The notes below the pieces were generated by a model. It did not search any database. It was not told where the DNA came from and saw nothing but the letters and a program-made list of their open reading frames with translations. A stretch of DNA of 20,491 nucleotides from a virus, in the IMG/VR virus record IMGVR_UViG_3300044825_000535, positions 1 through 20,491 of that record, one strand, 5' to 3'. The translations under genes were made by a program, and so were the position numbers. Of the stretch, positions 1 to 8,604 are shown piece after piece (the first letter of the stretch is position 1; each line of letters opens with the position of its first letter).

Positions 1-598
1 TAAATACTGAATCGCTATCTTCACAATAGAAGATATTTTCTACAGTAGTCTCTGCAGCAATTCCTTTAAAAACTAATTGACCATTCATTTTTTGAATTGA
101 TAGGATGTTGCAAAGCTCATTCGCTGGTGAATCAACAACGGATAACTCCATCAATGCATATTCTTTAATAAATCTTGTTGTCTTTCCTGTTGCCTTATTG
201 ACTTCATTTTCTGAATCAATGATCTTTCCGCCGATTGAAAACCCTTGTAGAGTTCCGTCCAAAATCTTTTCCCAGGTATCTTGTGCACCTTTAGAAATAT
301 ATGCATCTACATAAACACCGCTATAAAATTCTTTTGTGCTTGGATCATAAAATGTTTCTGGCTTAAATGAAAGCATCTTGCCAACTGCATTTGGTCCATG
401 CATTTCACGAATGTTTCCACGGAAAGATTCAAATGCCTTAAGGCTTGCTTCTGCAGTTACAAGATCTCCAGTTTGATCAACATTATCTAGTGTTGCAAAA
501 CCAGAAACTGTGCGCTTTTCACGATTAACTTTCGTGAATGGCACTGATAAATTGATATTGTCGCCGTTAGAAGACCACAAGGATTTCTCAATATTCAT
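1..598 (-). CDS. Prohead (capsid maturation) protease, XkdF/S78-like, 3' end outside window
   Basis: The reading frame begins at ATG 598 and stays open to the left edge, giving 199 visible residues of a longer protein. It resembles the phage serine proteases that trim scaffold and capsid proteins during head maturation (peptidase S78 / XkdF type). Visible landmarks are FATLDNVDQTGDLV near residues 34-47, the candidate catalytic His67 in REMHGP, the candidate nucleophile Ser121 in LQGFSIGGK, and the family-typical ELSVVDSPAN at 151-160. Its position just after the portal gene fits the usual portal-protease-capsid order, so a major capsid gene probably follows beyond base 1. No Shine-Dalgarno sequence precedes the ATG. 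Instead a TAAAAT hexamer ends 7 nt before it, so translation may be leaderless. The assignment rests on motifs and context; the C-terminal part cannot be judged. Confidence 0.85.
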   Translation of the reverse strand, partial: MNIEKSLWSSNGDNINLSVPFTKVNREKRTVSGFATLDNVDQTGDLVTAEASLKAFESFRGNIREMHGPNAVGKMLSFKPETFYDPSTKEFYSGVYVDAYISKGAQDTWEKILDGTLQGFSIGGKIIDSENEVNKATGKTTRFIKEYALMELSVVDSPANELCNILSIQKMNGQLVFKGIAAETTVENIFYCEDSDSVF

Positions 599-605
599 AT
601 GCTTA

Positions 606-634
606 ATTTTAGCGATTTGTATATAAAAAGGCAA
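606..634 (-). promoter_or_regulatory. Putative promoter giving a leaderless transcript of the protease gene
   Basis: On the minus strand TTGCCT (634-629), a 17-nt spacer and TAAAAT (611-606) are followed by 7 nt and then the ATG at 598. The gap between portal and protease genes (599-651) is AT-rich and has no ribosome binding site. This spacing would put transcription initiation at or next to the start codon. It is inferred from spacing and hexamer similarity only. Confidence 0.45.
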
Positions 635-651
635 ATAATGGTTGAGTAAGA

Positions 652-2229
652 CTATTCAACTTGAGGGCCATCGCCCTTTGCATTTCTGCCCTCACCAGAA
701 ATATCTGGAGAAGTATTTTCTCGCTCTTGATCTCTAGCTCTTGAATTATTAGCCTGGGCTCTTTGCTCTGCCTGCTGTTGTGGCTTTAATTCTACCACTT
801 GATCTCCATTTTCAAGAGGAACCATGCCCTTGCGAATACGAACTTCATTTGGAGTAATTACCTGCATTCTCAAATATCGCTCATCAATTTTAGATTGAGT
901 ATCTTCATCTGTAAGAGCCAATTCATTAAATTTTAATTGAAGGGCATCTGTCATTTCGCTAATAATTTTATTTAGTTTCTTTTCTAGATTTTCTTGTGCT
1001 GGACGACATACCTGCTCTTTAAATGTCTTATCTGCATCTCGTGCCGATGCCAGGGAAATTCCTTCTGGAGTTCCAATTTTATTTACTGGAGTTCTATGTG
1101 CCATCAAAATTTCATCACGATTTGATTTACGATAAACATTAAATGAGGACTCTTGTGGGTTAGCCTCAATTGGCTCCATCTTAAATTCTGTCTTAGATTC
1201 TGAACTATCTGCAGGCAATGGTATATATAGAGAACGATGATTTCTTCCCTTTAGCCCCACTTGGAAGAATTCAAGAAGCTTGCGCTCTGATTCTGCTGAT
1301 AGCTTCGCACCCTTTACTGTAATAATATATCTTGGTACCGCCTTGTTTTCAAAATAATCAAGGTTATACTTTCCAGCAAATTCATTTCCAGTCATTGCAT
1401 TTGCAGCGGCTACGATATCTGGGATACCGTAGTAATTATTCATTGGAGTATATTTCTTCAAATGAATAATTTCGTTTGGACGATCTGATCCATCTGCAAT
1501 TGGATTTGGAGTTTCTGTATCTCCGAAGTTACGGAAGAATACTGCCTTGCCATAAAGAAGCTGAATAAAGCCATCTCGCAAACGACGAACACGCATAGTC
1601 TTTGCTGGAATATGACCGATATATCCAATCTTTCCAGATGTTGTTCTGCCAATTTCAAGGTAGCCATTTCCAGTAGCTTCTACATCTGTATAAAACTTAA
1701 TAAGTGTTTCTTTAAATGTTTCTTCTTCGTTGCAATTTTCTAGCCAATCATGAAGATCTTGACGAATACGATTAAGCTTTCTACGTGCCCGCTCTAATTG
1801 ACGATCATCATTAATTCCATCAAATGCCTCCATTGTCTTTCGGGTTTCAATAAAATCAAAACCTAAGCCAACGATATTTGATACCTTAGCATTGACTGCT
1901 GCATAGTTATACGAAGAAATTTCATAAATCTGAGAAAGATATTCAAGGTTGTATGGGGGCTCAATAAGATCAAACATGTTGTAGCCAGATATAGCCTGAG
2001 CCATAAGATTCTGTTGTGTTTCTGTTCCATCAATTCCAACAAATCTCTTTTGAAGATCTCTAGATACTTTGCGACGAAATGCAGGAGATAAGCCAGATAC
2101 TTTTCTTAGCTCTTCTGCGCTTTCCATAAATGGATCATTAGTCTTTTCAACCTTATTGTTAAACATGAACCAATCATTAGAGTTGGAAATCTGAATCTCA
2201 TTAGATTCTGAATCTTCAATATGCTCCAT
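652..2229 (-). CDS. Phage portal protein
   Basis: This 525-aa protein has the length and features of a PBSX-type portal protein. The portal forms the dodecameric ring at one capsid vertex through which DNA is packaged and to which the neck and tail attach. Recognisable parts are an N-terminal charged region, YNYAAVNAKVSNIVGLGFDF in the first third, GNGYLEIGR and the HIPAKTMRVRR strand in the middle, YYGIPD near residues 266-271, LDYFENKAVPRYIITVKG near 290-310, and GISLASARDADKTF followed by the QVITPNEVRIRKGMVPL segment near the C-terminus. The last 50 residues are polar, Gln/Arg-rich and probably disordered. The start ATG overlaps the stop of the upstream 114-aa gene (TAATG), with GGGAG 8 nt upstream, so the two genes are probably translationally coupled. 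Confidence 0.93.
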   Translation of the reverse strand: MEHIEDSESNEIQISNSNDWFMFNNKVEKTNDPFMESAEELRKVSGLSPAFRRKVSRDLQKRFVGIDGTETQQNLMAQAISGYNMFDLIEPPYNLEYLSQIYEISSYNYAAVNAKVSNIVGLGFDFIETRKTMEAFDGINDDRQLERARRKLNRIRQDLHDWLENCNEEETFKETLIKFYTDVEATGNGYLEIGRTTSGKIGYIGHIPAKTMRVRRLRDGFIQLLYGKAVFFRNFGDTETPNPIADGSDRPNEIIHLKKYTPMNNYYGIPDIVAAANAMTGNEFAGKYNLDYFENKAVPRYIITVKGAKLSAESERKLLEFFQVGLKGRNHRSLYIPLPADSSESKTEFKMEPIEANPQESSFNVYRKSNRDEILMAHRTPVNKIGTPEGISLASARDADKTFKEQVCRPAQENLEKKLNKIISEMTDALQLKFNELALTDEDTQSKIDERYLRMQVITPNEVRIRKGMVPLENGDQVVELKPQQQAEQRAQANNSRARDQERENTSPDISGEGRNAKGDGPQVE

Positions 2230-2573
2230 TATCGTCTCCCATTATTCAAAGCCTTCATTTGATCTTTGTATTCTCCAATATCAAGCGGATCTGGGGTAAG
2301 ACCCCACTTTAATCTCTGTTGCTGCATTTCAAATTCTTCGTCATCAATCTTTCTTTTACCCGCCAAAAACTTAGGTTGACCTTCGTATATTCCATATGAT
2401 CTAACAGCCTTTGATAGCATTTCAATGCGCTGCCTATTTCCCTTTTTTGATGTTACGGAAAGATAATTGCCAGCATCATCGCCTATCCAGCGTCCGTCTG
2501 GCATTTCCCAGACATAGATACCAAGAATAGTCTCTTCATCATTAATCTTAAAATTTGTACGCTTGATATCCAT
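2229..2573 (-). CDS. Conserved phage protein of unknown function upstream of portal (114 aa)
   Basis: The protein begins MDIKRTNFKINDEETILGIY and carries YVWEMPDGRWIGDDAGNYLS, followed by a basic middle (SKKGNRQRIEMLSKAVRSYG) and KRKIDDEEFEMQQQRLKWGL near the end. I recognise no catalytic motif and do not assign a function. Its coupling to the portal gene suggests a head or packaging role. The frame is open further upstream to a TTG at 2624, which would add 17 residues, but that extension (LTRYGLRLKRVVKYWS) lies over an apparent promoter. ATG 2573 sits 8 nt after TAAAAT and has no Shine-Dalgarno, so I choose the short form. An alternative is a longer TTG-initiated protein. Confidence 0.7.
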   Translation of the reverse strand: MDIKRTNFKINDEETILGIYVWEMPDGRWIGDDAGNYLSVTSKKGNRQRIEMLSKAVRSYGIYEGQPKFLAGKRKIDDEEFEMQQQRLKWGLTPDPLDIGEYKDQMKALNNGRR

Positions 2574-2581
2574 AGACCAAT

Positions 2582-2621
2582 ATTTTACCACTCTTTTAAG
2601 TCTAAGTCCATATCTTGTCAA
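2582..2621 (-). promoter_or_regulatory. Putative promoter for the head-gene operon, leaderless type
   Basis: On the minus strand there is an extended -10, TGGTAAAAT (2590-2582), with TGGACT (2610-2605) exactly 17 nt upstream. The ATG at 2573 follows after 8 nt. A second option in the same stretch is TTGACA (2621-2616), a 17-nt spacer and TAAAAG (2598-2593). The element sits at the boundary between the adhesin array and the head genes, where a separate transcription unit makes sense. It is inferred from hexamers and spacing. Confidence 0.5.
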
Positions 2622-2634
2622 CAAGAATGACAGA

Positions 2635-4416
2635 TTATATGCTTTTTATTACTCGCCAGTCTTTATTATAGACGTTAACTGCAGATTCTGTCACAGTCAT
2701 TGACGGAACTGTTGCCGTAGTAATAGTTTTTGCGGTATATAAATTATAATGATTTTGAGCTACAGTTTGAGATAGCTGAGTCTTATATATTGAGATATAA
2801 CTATATAAGTTTCTTGGCCCCGCATCTGTCCAGGTATTAGATAATACCTTTACATTAAACCAAATTTTTGTGGTTACGGTAGAGGAGAATACTAAGACTA
2901 TATGATGGGTTTCTCCTGCCGTCAAAAATGCTGATATATTGGTGGCGGATGACCTGTCTACCCCATTTACATAAATTGCAGATATATTATTTTTTGCTAT
3001 TACCCCTGATCCATTCCAGGAAAAATAGGTATTTGATCCAGAAAATACTAAATAATTAGCGGCTGTAGAAACTGGAGTAAACATCATTTCAACCGAATAA
3101 ATATTATCAAGAGTATCTATAAAGAATCCTGGGGCATGTGGTCTAATGCCATTATCTGTTTTACGAGACAATATTGGATATACTAGAGATGATATATCAT
3201 AGTCCCAAATAGAGGCGTCTACTGTTCCCGCCGTAGGTTGCATAGAATCTATAAAGTCGCCGCCGTTGGCAGCATATATTCTTTTTGTATTATAAAAATA
3301 AAAATTAAGATTATATAGTTTAGGCAAATACTTGCTGGCATCGGTAGTTGCCAAAGTTATTTTGACATATACCATACCCGTGTTAGAAAAAGATCCTTCT
3401 TTGTATTGAGGAACTAATCTTCCATTTTCACATGCAGTATATGTAACGCCATCTGTACTTGTTTCTATTGTAACCCCAGCTGTTCCATACCATTCCACTT
3501 TAGACGACATAAATCCAGCGGATGAAGGTATTGAAAATTGATCATAAATAGTAAATGTTTTTGATGTTACAGTATCTGTTGGAACAACTGAAATATAATT
3601 TTCTAATTGATCATGATAAAGATTGGCATCATAAAACTCTGACCATTGTTTATCAGATGGGTAACGAAATACAAATGGCTTCTTTATATTATTATCACTC
3701 GTTAAAAATAATTGACCTTCATCTGGTTCAACAATTTGAAGCGGGCTAATTGTATTTGCATAATTAAAATGTGAGCGAATTTGATCAATTGATAAACTAT
3801 ATCTATATACTGCTGGGGCATCTACAATAAAAGAATCTGCTACATTTGCTGTTGGACCAATTTGTAATTGTACAGAAGTATTTGTAAAGGCAAACCCATC
3901 TAATGTTTTTGATGCCGCCAATACCCCGTTAACATAAATTGACATACTTGTAACTGAATATGTGCAAACAATATGCATAGATCTAGTTGACTCTTCACAT
4001 GTATAATCAAGTCTTTCTGTATCTAGATTAAATGCTATATTGCCTTTGTCCCAAAATATACCAATGTTTTCGGTGGGATCTGCAAAAATAGTTGTTGTAT
4101 TTGTTGTTGTTATATTTGGATATATCCATACCTCTAAAGAAAAATCATTATCTGATGTATATTTGTTTGCAAACCCGCCGCTGGCGGTAGAACCATAATA
4201 ATCCTTAGTAACAGGTAAAGTTATATATTGTGTAGTTGTTATTTTACTTCCAGACACCCCGCCTGGAATCAATGGAAAAATATTAGTTGTTAAAGATCCA
4301 GTATATGTTCCATTATTTCCACATCCAGAAGAATCAGATGCGGTTGTTCCAGATATTTCATCAAGCAGCCAAAATCCTATTGGATAATCTTTTAATACTT
4401 TTAGTTGATATGACAT
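2635..4416 (-). CDS. Virion protein with two LamG-like (concanavalin A-like) domains
   Basis: This 593-aa protein is probably a tail or appendage component. The first LamG-like beta-sandwich spans roughly residues 10-222. It begins with PIGFWLLDE, contains FSLEVWIYP and SIYVNGVLAAS, and ends with YRYSLSIDQIRSHFNYAN. A middle beta region (about 270-380) includes VTIETSTDGVTYTACENGR and VYVKITLATTDASKYLPKLY. A second LamG-like domain (about 400-570) includes YSVEMMFTP, AIYVNGVDRSS and the matching end IYKTQLSQTVAQNHYNLYTA. LamG folds bind carbohydrate in many proteins, so a role in glycan binding at the cell surface is plausible but inferred. AAAGGA precedes the ATG at a suitable distance. It is the last gene of the adhesin array before the head-gene promoter. 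Confidence 0.8.
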   Translation of the reverse strand: MSYQLKVLKDYPIGFWLLDEISGTTASDSSGCGNNGTYTGSLTTNIFPLIPGGVSGSKITTTQYITLPVTKDYYGSTASGGFANKYTSDNDFSLEVWIYPNITTTNTTTIFADPTENIGIFWDKGNIAFNLDTERLDYTCEESTRSMHIVCTYSVTSMSIYVNGVLAASKTLDGFAFTNTSVQLQIGPTANVADSFIVDAPAVYRYSLSIDQIRSHFNYANTISPLQIVEPDEGQLFLTSDNNIKKPFVFRYPSDKQWSEFYDANLYHDQLENYISVVPTDTVTSKTFTIYDQFSIPSSAGFMSSKVEWYGTAGVTIETSTDGVTYTACENGRLVPQYKEGSFSNTGMVYVKITLATTDASKYLPKLYNLNFYFYNTKRIYAANGGDFIDSMQPTAGTVDASIWDYDISSLVYPILSRKTDNGIRPHAPGFFIDTLDNIYSVEMMFTPVSTAANYLVFSGSNTYFSWNGSGVIAKNNISAIYVNGVDRSSATNISAFLTAGETHHIVLVFSSTVTTKIWFNVKVLSNTWTDAGPRNLYSYISIYKTQLSQTVAQNHYNLYTAKTITTATVPSMTVTESAVNVYNKDWRVIKSI

Positions 4417-4425
4417 TGTTATCCT

Positions 4426-5805
4426 TTACTTTGCATATCTGACTATTATAACGCCTGAACCGCCAGAACCTGCAGTCATTAATGTTCCATCGTTACCATT
4501 ACGGCCTCCGCCGCCGCCACCAGATCCACTATTTGCAGTAGCTGATCCAGCAGTTGTATTGTGAGCGCCATTTCCGCCTCCAGCCTGACCAAGACCATTT
4601 GTGGTTTGGAATGTAGGAGAAACATTATCTGCCCCACCTCCGCCGCCTCCTGCACGTGTTACAGCAGTTCCAGTTATTGAAGATGTAACTCCAGAGCCGC
4701 CATTCCATCCACGATTATCATTTATTGATGCAGTAACACCAACGCTTCCTGCACCACCACCTCCTGCACCACCGTTTGTATAGCTATTCATATGTCCGCC
4801 CGCATATCCCTGATTGGCAGTACCAGAAACACCAGCAGTAGTATTAGGTCCACCACCTCCGCCTGAACCACCAGTGGTTGCAACTTGAGTTGTGCTATTT
4901 GCGCCTCCTCCGCCGCCTCCATTTGATGTAATAGAACTAAAAACAGAATTGCTTCCAACTGTTCCAGATTTTTGTTCATAAATTCCGCCGCTTGCACCAG
5001 CACCACCAGCACCAATAGTTACAGTATAGTTAGTATTAGCTATTAGAGATAATGCAGATTCTGCACTTACCCCTCCACCAGATAATTCTCCGACCACTGA
5101 AGATCGGTATCCTCCTGCACCACCGCCCCCAGCACCAGGTCCACGACCTCCACCGCCACCGCCAGCAATTACAAGGTACTCGGCAGTAAGATTCTGAATT
5201 GGTGTAAATATACCACTTGTATTGAAAATATGATAGATATGGGTATCCGTGTCATACACCATTCCACCAGTCGCCTTGATCTGGGCAGTCGTGCGGGAGA
5301 TGCCATACAAGGTGGCTGTGGTGTGTTGAGAGAAATTTTGTCCGGAACCAGTCGTCAAGACCAATGATGTTATTGCGGCAGTATTAGACCAAAGAGTCGC
5401 ATAAAATGATTGGTATGAGGTAGTTCCATTTGTTTCGCTAACGGAATCTCCCGAAAAAGATTTATTGGTTGATCCCGTGTAGTTTGGAATATAAACAGAC
5501 GAATTAGCAAAAGTACTAGCGGTGCTAGTTGCTCCGTTGATAAGTCCTACTTCAAGATTTGATGTTGAACTTCCGGAACTTGCTCCTGTTCCATCTCCAA
5601 ATAATCTTCTCCAAGAAAATCCTGTAGTTGATCCGTTAGGTGTTACTATTAGACCGTCCGTAACAGATGAGTTTCCTGTTCTTGCGGAAACAAGTATTTG
5701 CAAATCAGTATAGGTCTGAGGGATATTGCTAAAGGTGATATTTGCAGCACCACCACTACCCACAGTGACGGTCTGAATTGCAACCATTGTGCCATTGAGT
5801 GCCAT
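4426..5805 (-). CDS. Glycine-rich adhesin, MALNGT type (cassette copy 2, third gene)
   Basis: This 459-aa protein has an N-terminal beta module (about 1-170) beginning MALNGTMVAIQTVTVGSGG, with ITFSNIPQTYTDLQILVSAR and the end SLVLTTGSG...TLYGISR. A linker follows (IKATGGMVYDTDTHIYHIFN), then a long glycine-rich domain (about 208-459) that opens with YLVIAGGGGGG, contains YTVTIGAGGAG and GTANQGYAGG, and closes with GSGVIIVRYAK. Such domains occur in phage receptor-binding proteins and can pack as polyglycine II helices with variable loops. Its loop near 4648-4690 is the SITGTAV type. It is the positional and sequence paralogue of the gene at 8623-9897. The ATG overlaps the upstream stop (TAATG). 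The DNA coding residues around the N-terminal module and linker looks more GC-rich than in the paralogue. A virion adhesin role is inferred. Confidence 0.85.
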   Translation of the reverse strand: MALNGTMVAIQTVTVGSGGAANITFSNIPQTYTDLQILVSARTGNSSVTDGLIVTPNGSTTGFSWRRLFGDGTGASSGSSTSNLEVGLINGATSTASTFANSSVYIPNYTGSTNKSFSGDSVSETNGTTSYQSFYATLWSNTAAITSLVLTTGSGQNFSQHTTATLYGISRTTAQIKATGGMVYDTDTHIYHIFNTSGIFTPIQNLTAEYLVIAGGGGGGRGPGAGGGGAGGYRSSVVGELSGGGVSAESALSLIANTNYTVTIGAGGAGASGGIYEQKSGTVGSNSVFSSITSNGGGGGGANSTTQVATTGGSGGGGGPNTTAGVSGTANQGYAGGHMNSYTNGGAGGGGAGSVGVTASINDNRGWNGGSGVTSSITGTAVTRAGGGGGGADNVSPTFQTTNGLGQAGGGNGAHNTTAGSATANSGSGGGGGGRNGNDGTLMTAGSGGSGVIIVRYAK

Positions 5806-7145
5806 TAGACTGCGTACCTCACAATAACTATTCCTGAGCCGCCTGCTCCTGAAGTGTTGGAGGATGCTCCACCACCACCGCCAGTATTTGCGGTTCCTGA
5901 TCCAGCAGTTCCGTTGTACGAACCTGCTCCACCGCCACCTGAACCTCCGGCACCACCGCCTGATGCGCCGTTTCCACCGCCACCTCCAGCGTATGTGACT
6001 GAAGAACCTGTAATTGAAATCGCGACTCCTGCGCCACCGGCTCCGCCGACTGTTGTGCCTGCATTACCTGCTGATCCTACGGCTCCCGCACCTCCACCGC
6101 CGCCACCTGCGTTGATATTACCTTGCCCGCCAGCGTAACCCTGATTGGCTGTTCCAGTTCCGCCGACACCATTTGTGTAAGGTCCCGTAAATTGCGATGA
6201 ACCACCGCCACCAGAACCACCAGTAGCACCAGTCCACGGACTAAAATTATTTGAACCACCGCCGCCACCGCCGGTTGATGTAACGGTTGCAAAAACTGAG
6301 TTATTACCATTAGTTCCCCGGACGGTAACTCCTGTTGCGGCTGCACCCCCTGCGCCAACAGTTACTGTGTAATTACTTCCACCTGTTAGAGCAAGCGCTG
6401 ATTCTATAGTTCCTCCACCGCCAGTAGCGGTAACGGTTGAACGTAAACCACCCGCACCACCTGCACCGCCAGAGTTATTTCCAGCCGTATCGCCACGACC
6501 TCCGCCTGCTCCACCTGCTACGACGAGATAGTCACAGGATAGGTTTGTCACTGGAGCAAAGACTCCAGAGGATCGGTAGATATGATACCAGTAGGTTCCA
6601 TCTGTGCGTACTTCATCTCCACCAAATGCCTTCGGGGAGCCAGCGCTGATGCCGTAGAGAGTGAAAGTGGAGCCAACAAGATAAGATTCTGCTCTATCAA
6701 GATATAACTGGATAGTGTTGATTGCGTTTGTACTTCTCCAAAGACCGACTATCGCTTCTAATGCTCCATAAGGAACATTGTTGTATCTTTGAATACAAGT
6801 TTTGTTTGTTGTGGTATTGGAATAGTTCATAATGTTGGTAATGTAAACACCCCAACCAGTAGTCATATGCGCTAAATCTGTGCGCCACACAGTTGTATTG
6901 GTAACTCTTCCACTTGAAGCCGCTGCTCCGTTACCAGATAACGCTGTTTGACTGTAGTTGCTTCCTGTATCTACTGATGCATTTCCAACTCGTATCAGCC
7001 CAATCGCAGCGCCAGTCAAAGATGTGTTTTGCACGATTATCAAATCAGTGTAGTTTTGAGGGATGCCACTAAAAGTAACACCAGTAGTACCGAGTAAGTT
7101 AGAACCAGTTACTGTATATGTAGCAATTGGTGTGTATGTGGACAT
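5805..7145 (-). CDS. Glycine-rich adhesin, MSTYTPIA type (cassette copy 2, second gene)
   Basis: This 446-aa protein starts MSTYTPIATYTVTGSN and has the IPQTYTDL-type beta module (VTFSGIPQNYTDLIIV near 23-38, ending STFTLYGI near 155-165). The linker AGSPKAFGGDEV and WYHIYRSSGVFAPV precede a glycine-rich domain from about residue 205 to the C-terminal GSGIVIVRYAV. The domain has the usual landmarks YTVTVGAGG and GTANQGYAGG, and a SITGSSVTYAGGG loop at about 5985-6030. Its N-terminus and linker match the gene at 9897-11213, but that paralogue has a different loop type. By eye the coding sequence is more GC-rich than neighbouring adhesin genes, suggesting a different origin. Start and stop both use 1-nt TAATG overlaps with neighbouring genes, so it is probably translationally coupled. 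Receptor binding is inferred from domain type. Confidence 0.85.
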   Translation of the reverse strand: MSTYTPIATYTVTGSNLLGTTGVTFSGIPQNYTDLIIVQNTSLTGAAIGLIRVGNASVDTGSNYSQTALSGNGAAASSGRVTNTTVWRTDLAHMTTGWGVYITNIMNYSNTTTNKTCIQRYNNVPYGALEAIVGLWRSTNAINTIQLYLDRAESYLVGSTFTLYGISAGSPKAFGGDEVRTDGTYWYHIYRSSGVFAPVTNLSCDYLVVAGGAGGGRGDTAGNNSGGAGGAGGLRSTVTATGGGGTIESALALTGGSNYTVTVGAGGAAATGVTVRGTNGNNSVFATVTSTGGGGGGSNNFSPWTGATGGSGGGGSSQFTGPYTNGVGGTGTANQGYAGGQGNINAGGGGGGAGAVGSAGNAGTTVGGAGGAGVAISITGSSVTYAGGGGGNGASGGGAGGSGGGGAGSYNGTAGSGTANTGGGGGASSNTSGAGGSGIVIVRYAV

Positions 7146-8575
7146 TATGCCTTTACCCCATACAAAGCAAAGGAGCTATTGGCTGTAAAATTAGCCCCTG
7201 AAGTTGCCGTAATAGTTAGTGAAGTAATAGCCGCTGTGTTTTCCCAACATCCGCTAGAAAAGAAAATAAAACCATTTGTATCATTCAAGTCTGCACCAAC
7301 AAGACTTCTAACGGTCTTTCGCTTGTTAGTATTCAAGTAATCTAATACGTCTACTATGCCCCCAGAAAAAACATTAGCGGTAGTCAAACCGCCACTTAGT
7401 CCAGAAACTCTTATACTTGTTATATTGCTTGTATAGCCATCAGATAAAACAGTGGCTCCATTTCCAAACAACCTGTGCAAGGAGTAATTATCCCCTGAAT
7501 CGCTATTGAATCTGAATGCCATTTGTTGACCAGCGTTTGATGCCGCTCCTTCTTCTCTAGCGTTTAGGCGTATTTGCAAGTGTTGGTAAGTTTGAGGAAT
7601 GTTGCTAAAAGTAATTGTTGACTGTGCCGAAGCCAGTGTGAACTCACCCAATGGGACCATTGCTCCTGGATCTAATACTTCAGGTGTAATTGAATTACTT
7701 GCAGAAGATGATAAGGATGTCCCATTTGAATTTGTAGCGGTAGCTGTAAATGTGTATGCTGTTCCATTAGTTAATCCTGTAAATGTATAACTTACATTAG
7801 ATGTAGTTTGAGTAGTTGTTGCAGGATTTGATGTAATTGAATATTGTGTTATTGACGATCCGCCTGTTGCTCCTGGGGTAATTGTGATATTTGCTACTGT
7901 ATCTCCAGCTGTTGCAGATAATGTTGGTGCCTGTGGCACAGTTGTTGCTGTAACTCCTGCTGATGCAGCAGATGCAGCAGATGTGCCATATGGGCTAGTT
8001 GATTGAACTGTATAGGTATATTGTGTACTTGAAGCAAGGCCTGTTACTGTTATAGGGCTTGAAGATCCTGTAAATGTTGTTGGAGATGTAGATGGAGATG
8101 GAGTAACTATAAAACTTGTTGGGGCTCCGCCGCTTGTATTTGGACTAAATGCAACTGATGCTTGTCCATTGTTGAATGCCCGCCCAGATCCTTGATTTGT
8201 TGCTGTTACGCCAGTTGGAGCAAGCGGGGCGGCAGCAATAGGAAACCATCCGTTTGAAGTATAACTTTCAAAATAATTTAATTCTGTGTTGTAGTAAAGA
8301 TCTCCAACAGCGGGAGATGCGGGACGAGATGCAGTATTTCCTCTTTGATATATTCCAGGAATTATATAAGGACTTGCGGGGGCATATGTAGATCCAGATG
8401 CAGAATATAAAATTTGACCAGCAGATGGAGATGTTGTTGTTCCAGTTCCCCCATATTGTGTAGGAACATTTGTATGTGCATCTAATGCATTGTTGGTGGC
8501 TAAAATGACGCCAGAAGTTTGAGATAAGCCATTTACATGAAGCTTATTTTTGACACGAAAATCTTTATCTGCCAT
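7145..8575 (-). CDS. Modular fibre protein: MADKDF tag, two FN3 domains, PLGEF beta module
   Basis: This 476-aa protein reads as a fusion of parts that are separate genes elsewhere in the window. Residues 1-16 are the docking-type N-terminus MADKDFRVKNKLHVNG. About 38-113 contains YGGTGTTTSPSAGQILYS and RPASPAVGDLYYNTELNYFE, a small beta repeat common in phage fibres. Two fibronectin type III domains follow at about 115-210 and 213-300 (landmarks SSPITVTGLASSTQYTYTV and FTGLTNGTAYTFTATATN). Residues 306-476 are the IPQTYTDL-type module beginning MVPLGEFTLASAQS and ending SSFALYGVKA. There is no glycine-rich domain. The start has a good Shine-Dalgarno (AGGGA), and an extended -10 lies upstream in a 47-nt gap, so this gene may open its own transcription unit. 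The C-terminal module is paralogous to the whole of 11214-11846. Confidence 0.85.
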   Translation of the reverse strand: MADKDFRVKNKLHVNGLSQTSGVILATNNALDAHTNVPTQYGGTGTTTSPSAGQILYSASGSTYAPASPYIIPGIYQRGNTASRPASPAVGDLYYNTELNYFESYTSNGWFPIAAAPLAPTGVTATNQGSGRAFNNGQASVAFSPNTSGGAPTSFIVTPSPSTSPTTFTGSSSPITVTGLASSTQYTYTVQSTSPYGTSAASAASAGVTATTVPQAPTLSATAGDTVANITITPGATGGSSITQYSITSNPATTTQTTSNVSYTFTGLTNGTAYTFTATATNSNGTSLSSSASNSITPEVLDPGAMVPLGEFTLASAQSTITFSNIPQTYQHLQIRLNAREEGAASNAGQQMAFRFNSDSGDNYSLHRLFGNGATVLSDGYTSNITSIRVSGLSGGLTTANVFSGGIVDVLDYLNTNKRKTVRSLVGADLNDTNGFIFFSSGCWENTAAITSLTITATSGANFTANSSFALYGVKA

Positions 8576-8604
8576 TTAGTTCCCTATCCCCAAATGTTTA
8601 GTTT

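Larger units (their letters stand above)
4426..7660 (-). repeat. Adhesin cassette copy 2 (PLGEF module, MSTYTPIA gene, MALNGT gene)
   Basis: From right to left this stretch encodes a beta module beginning MVPLGEFTLASAQS, then a MSTYTPIA-type glycine-rich protein, then a MALNGT-type glycine-rich protein. The same three parts occur in the same order at 11735-8623. Both copies are a little over 3.1 kb. Protein similarity is clear within each pair, but synonymous positions differ widely, so the copies are either old or independently acquired. Confidence 0.8.

Noticed and set aside
5854-6138. Plus-strand proline-rich open frame (and similar ones at 4601-4783, 10315-10554, 14744-14935)
   Set aside because: These are complements of GGN codons in the glycine-rich adhesins; they lie wholly inside well-supported minus-strand genes and have no ribosome site of note.
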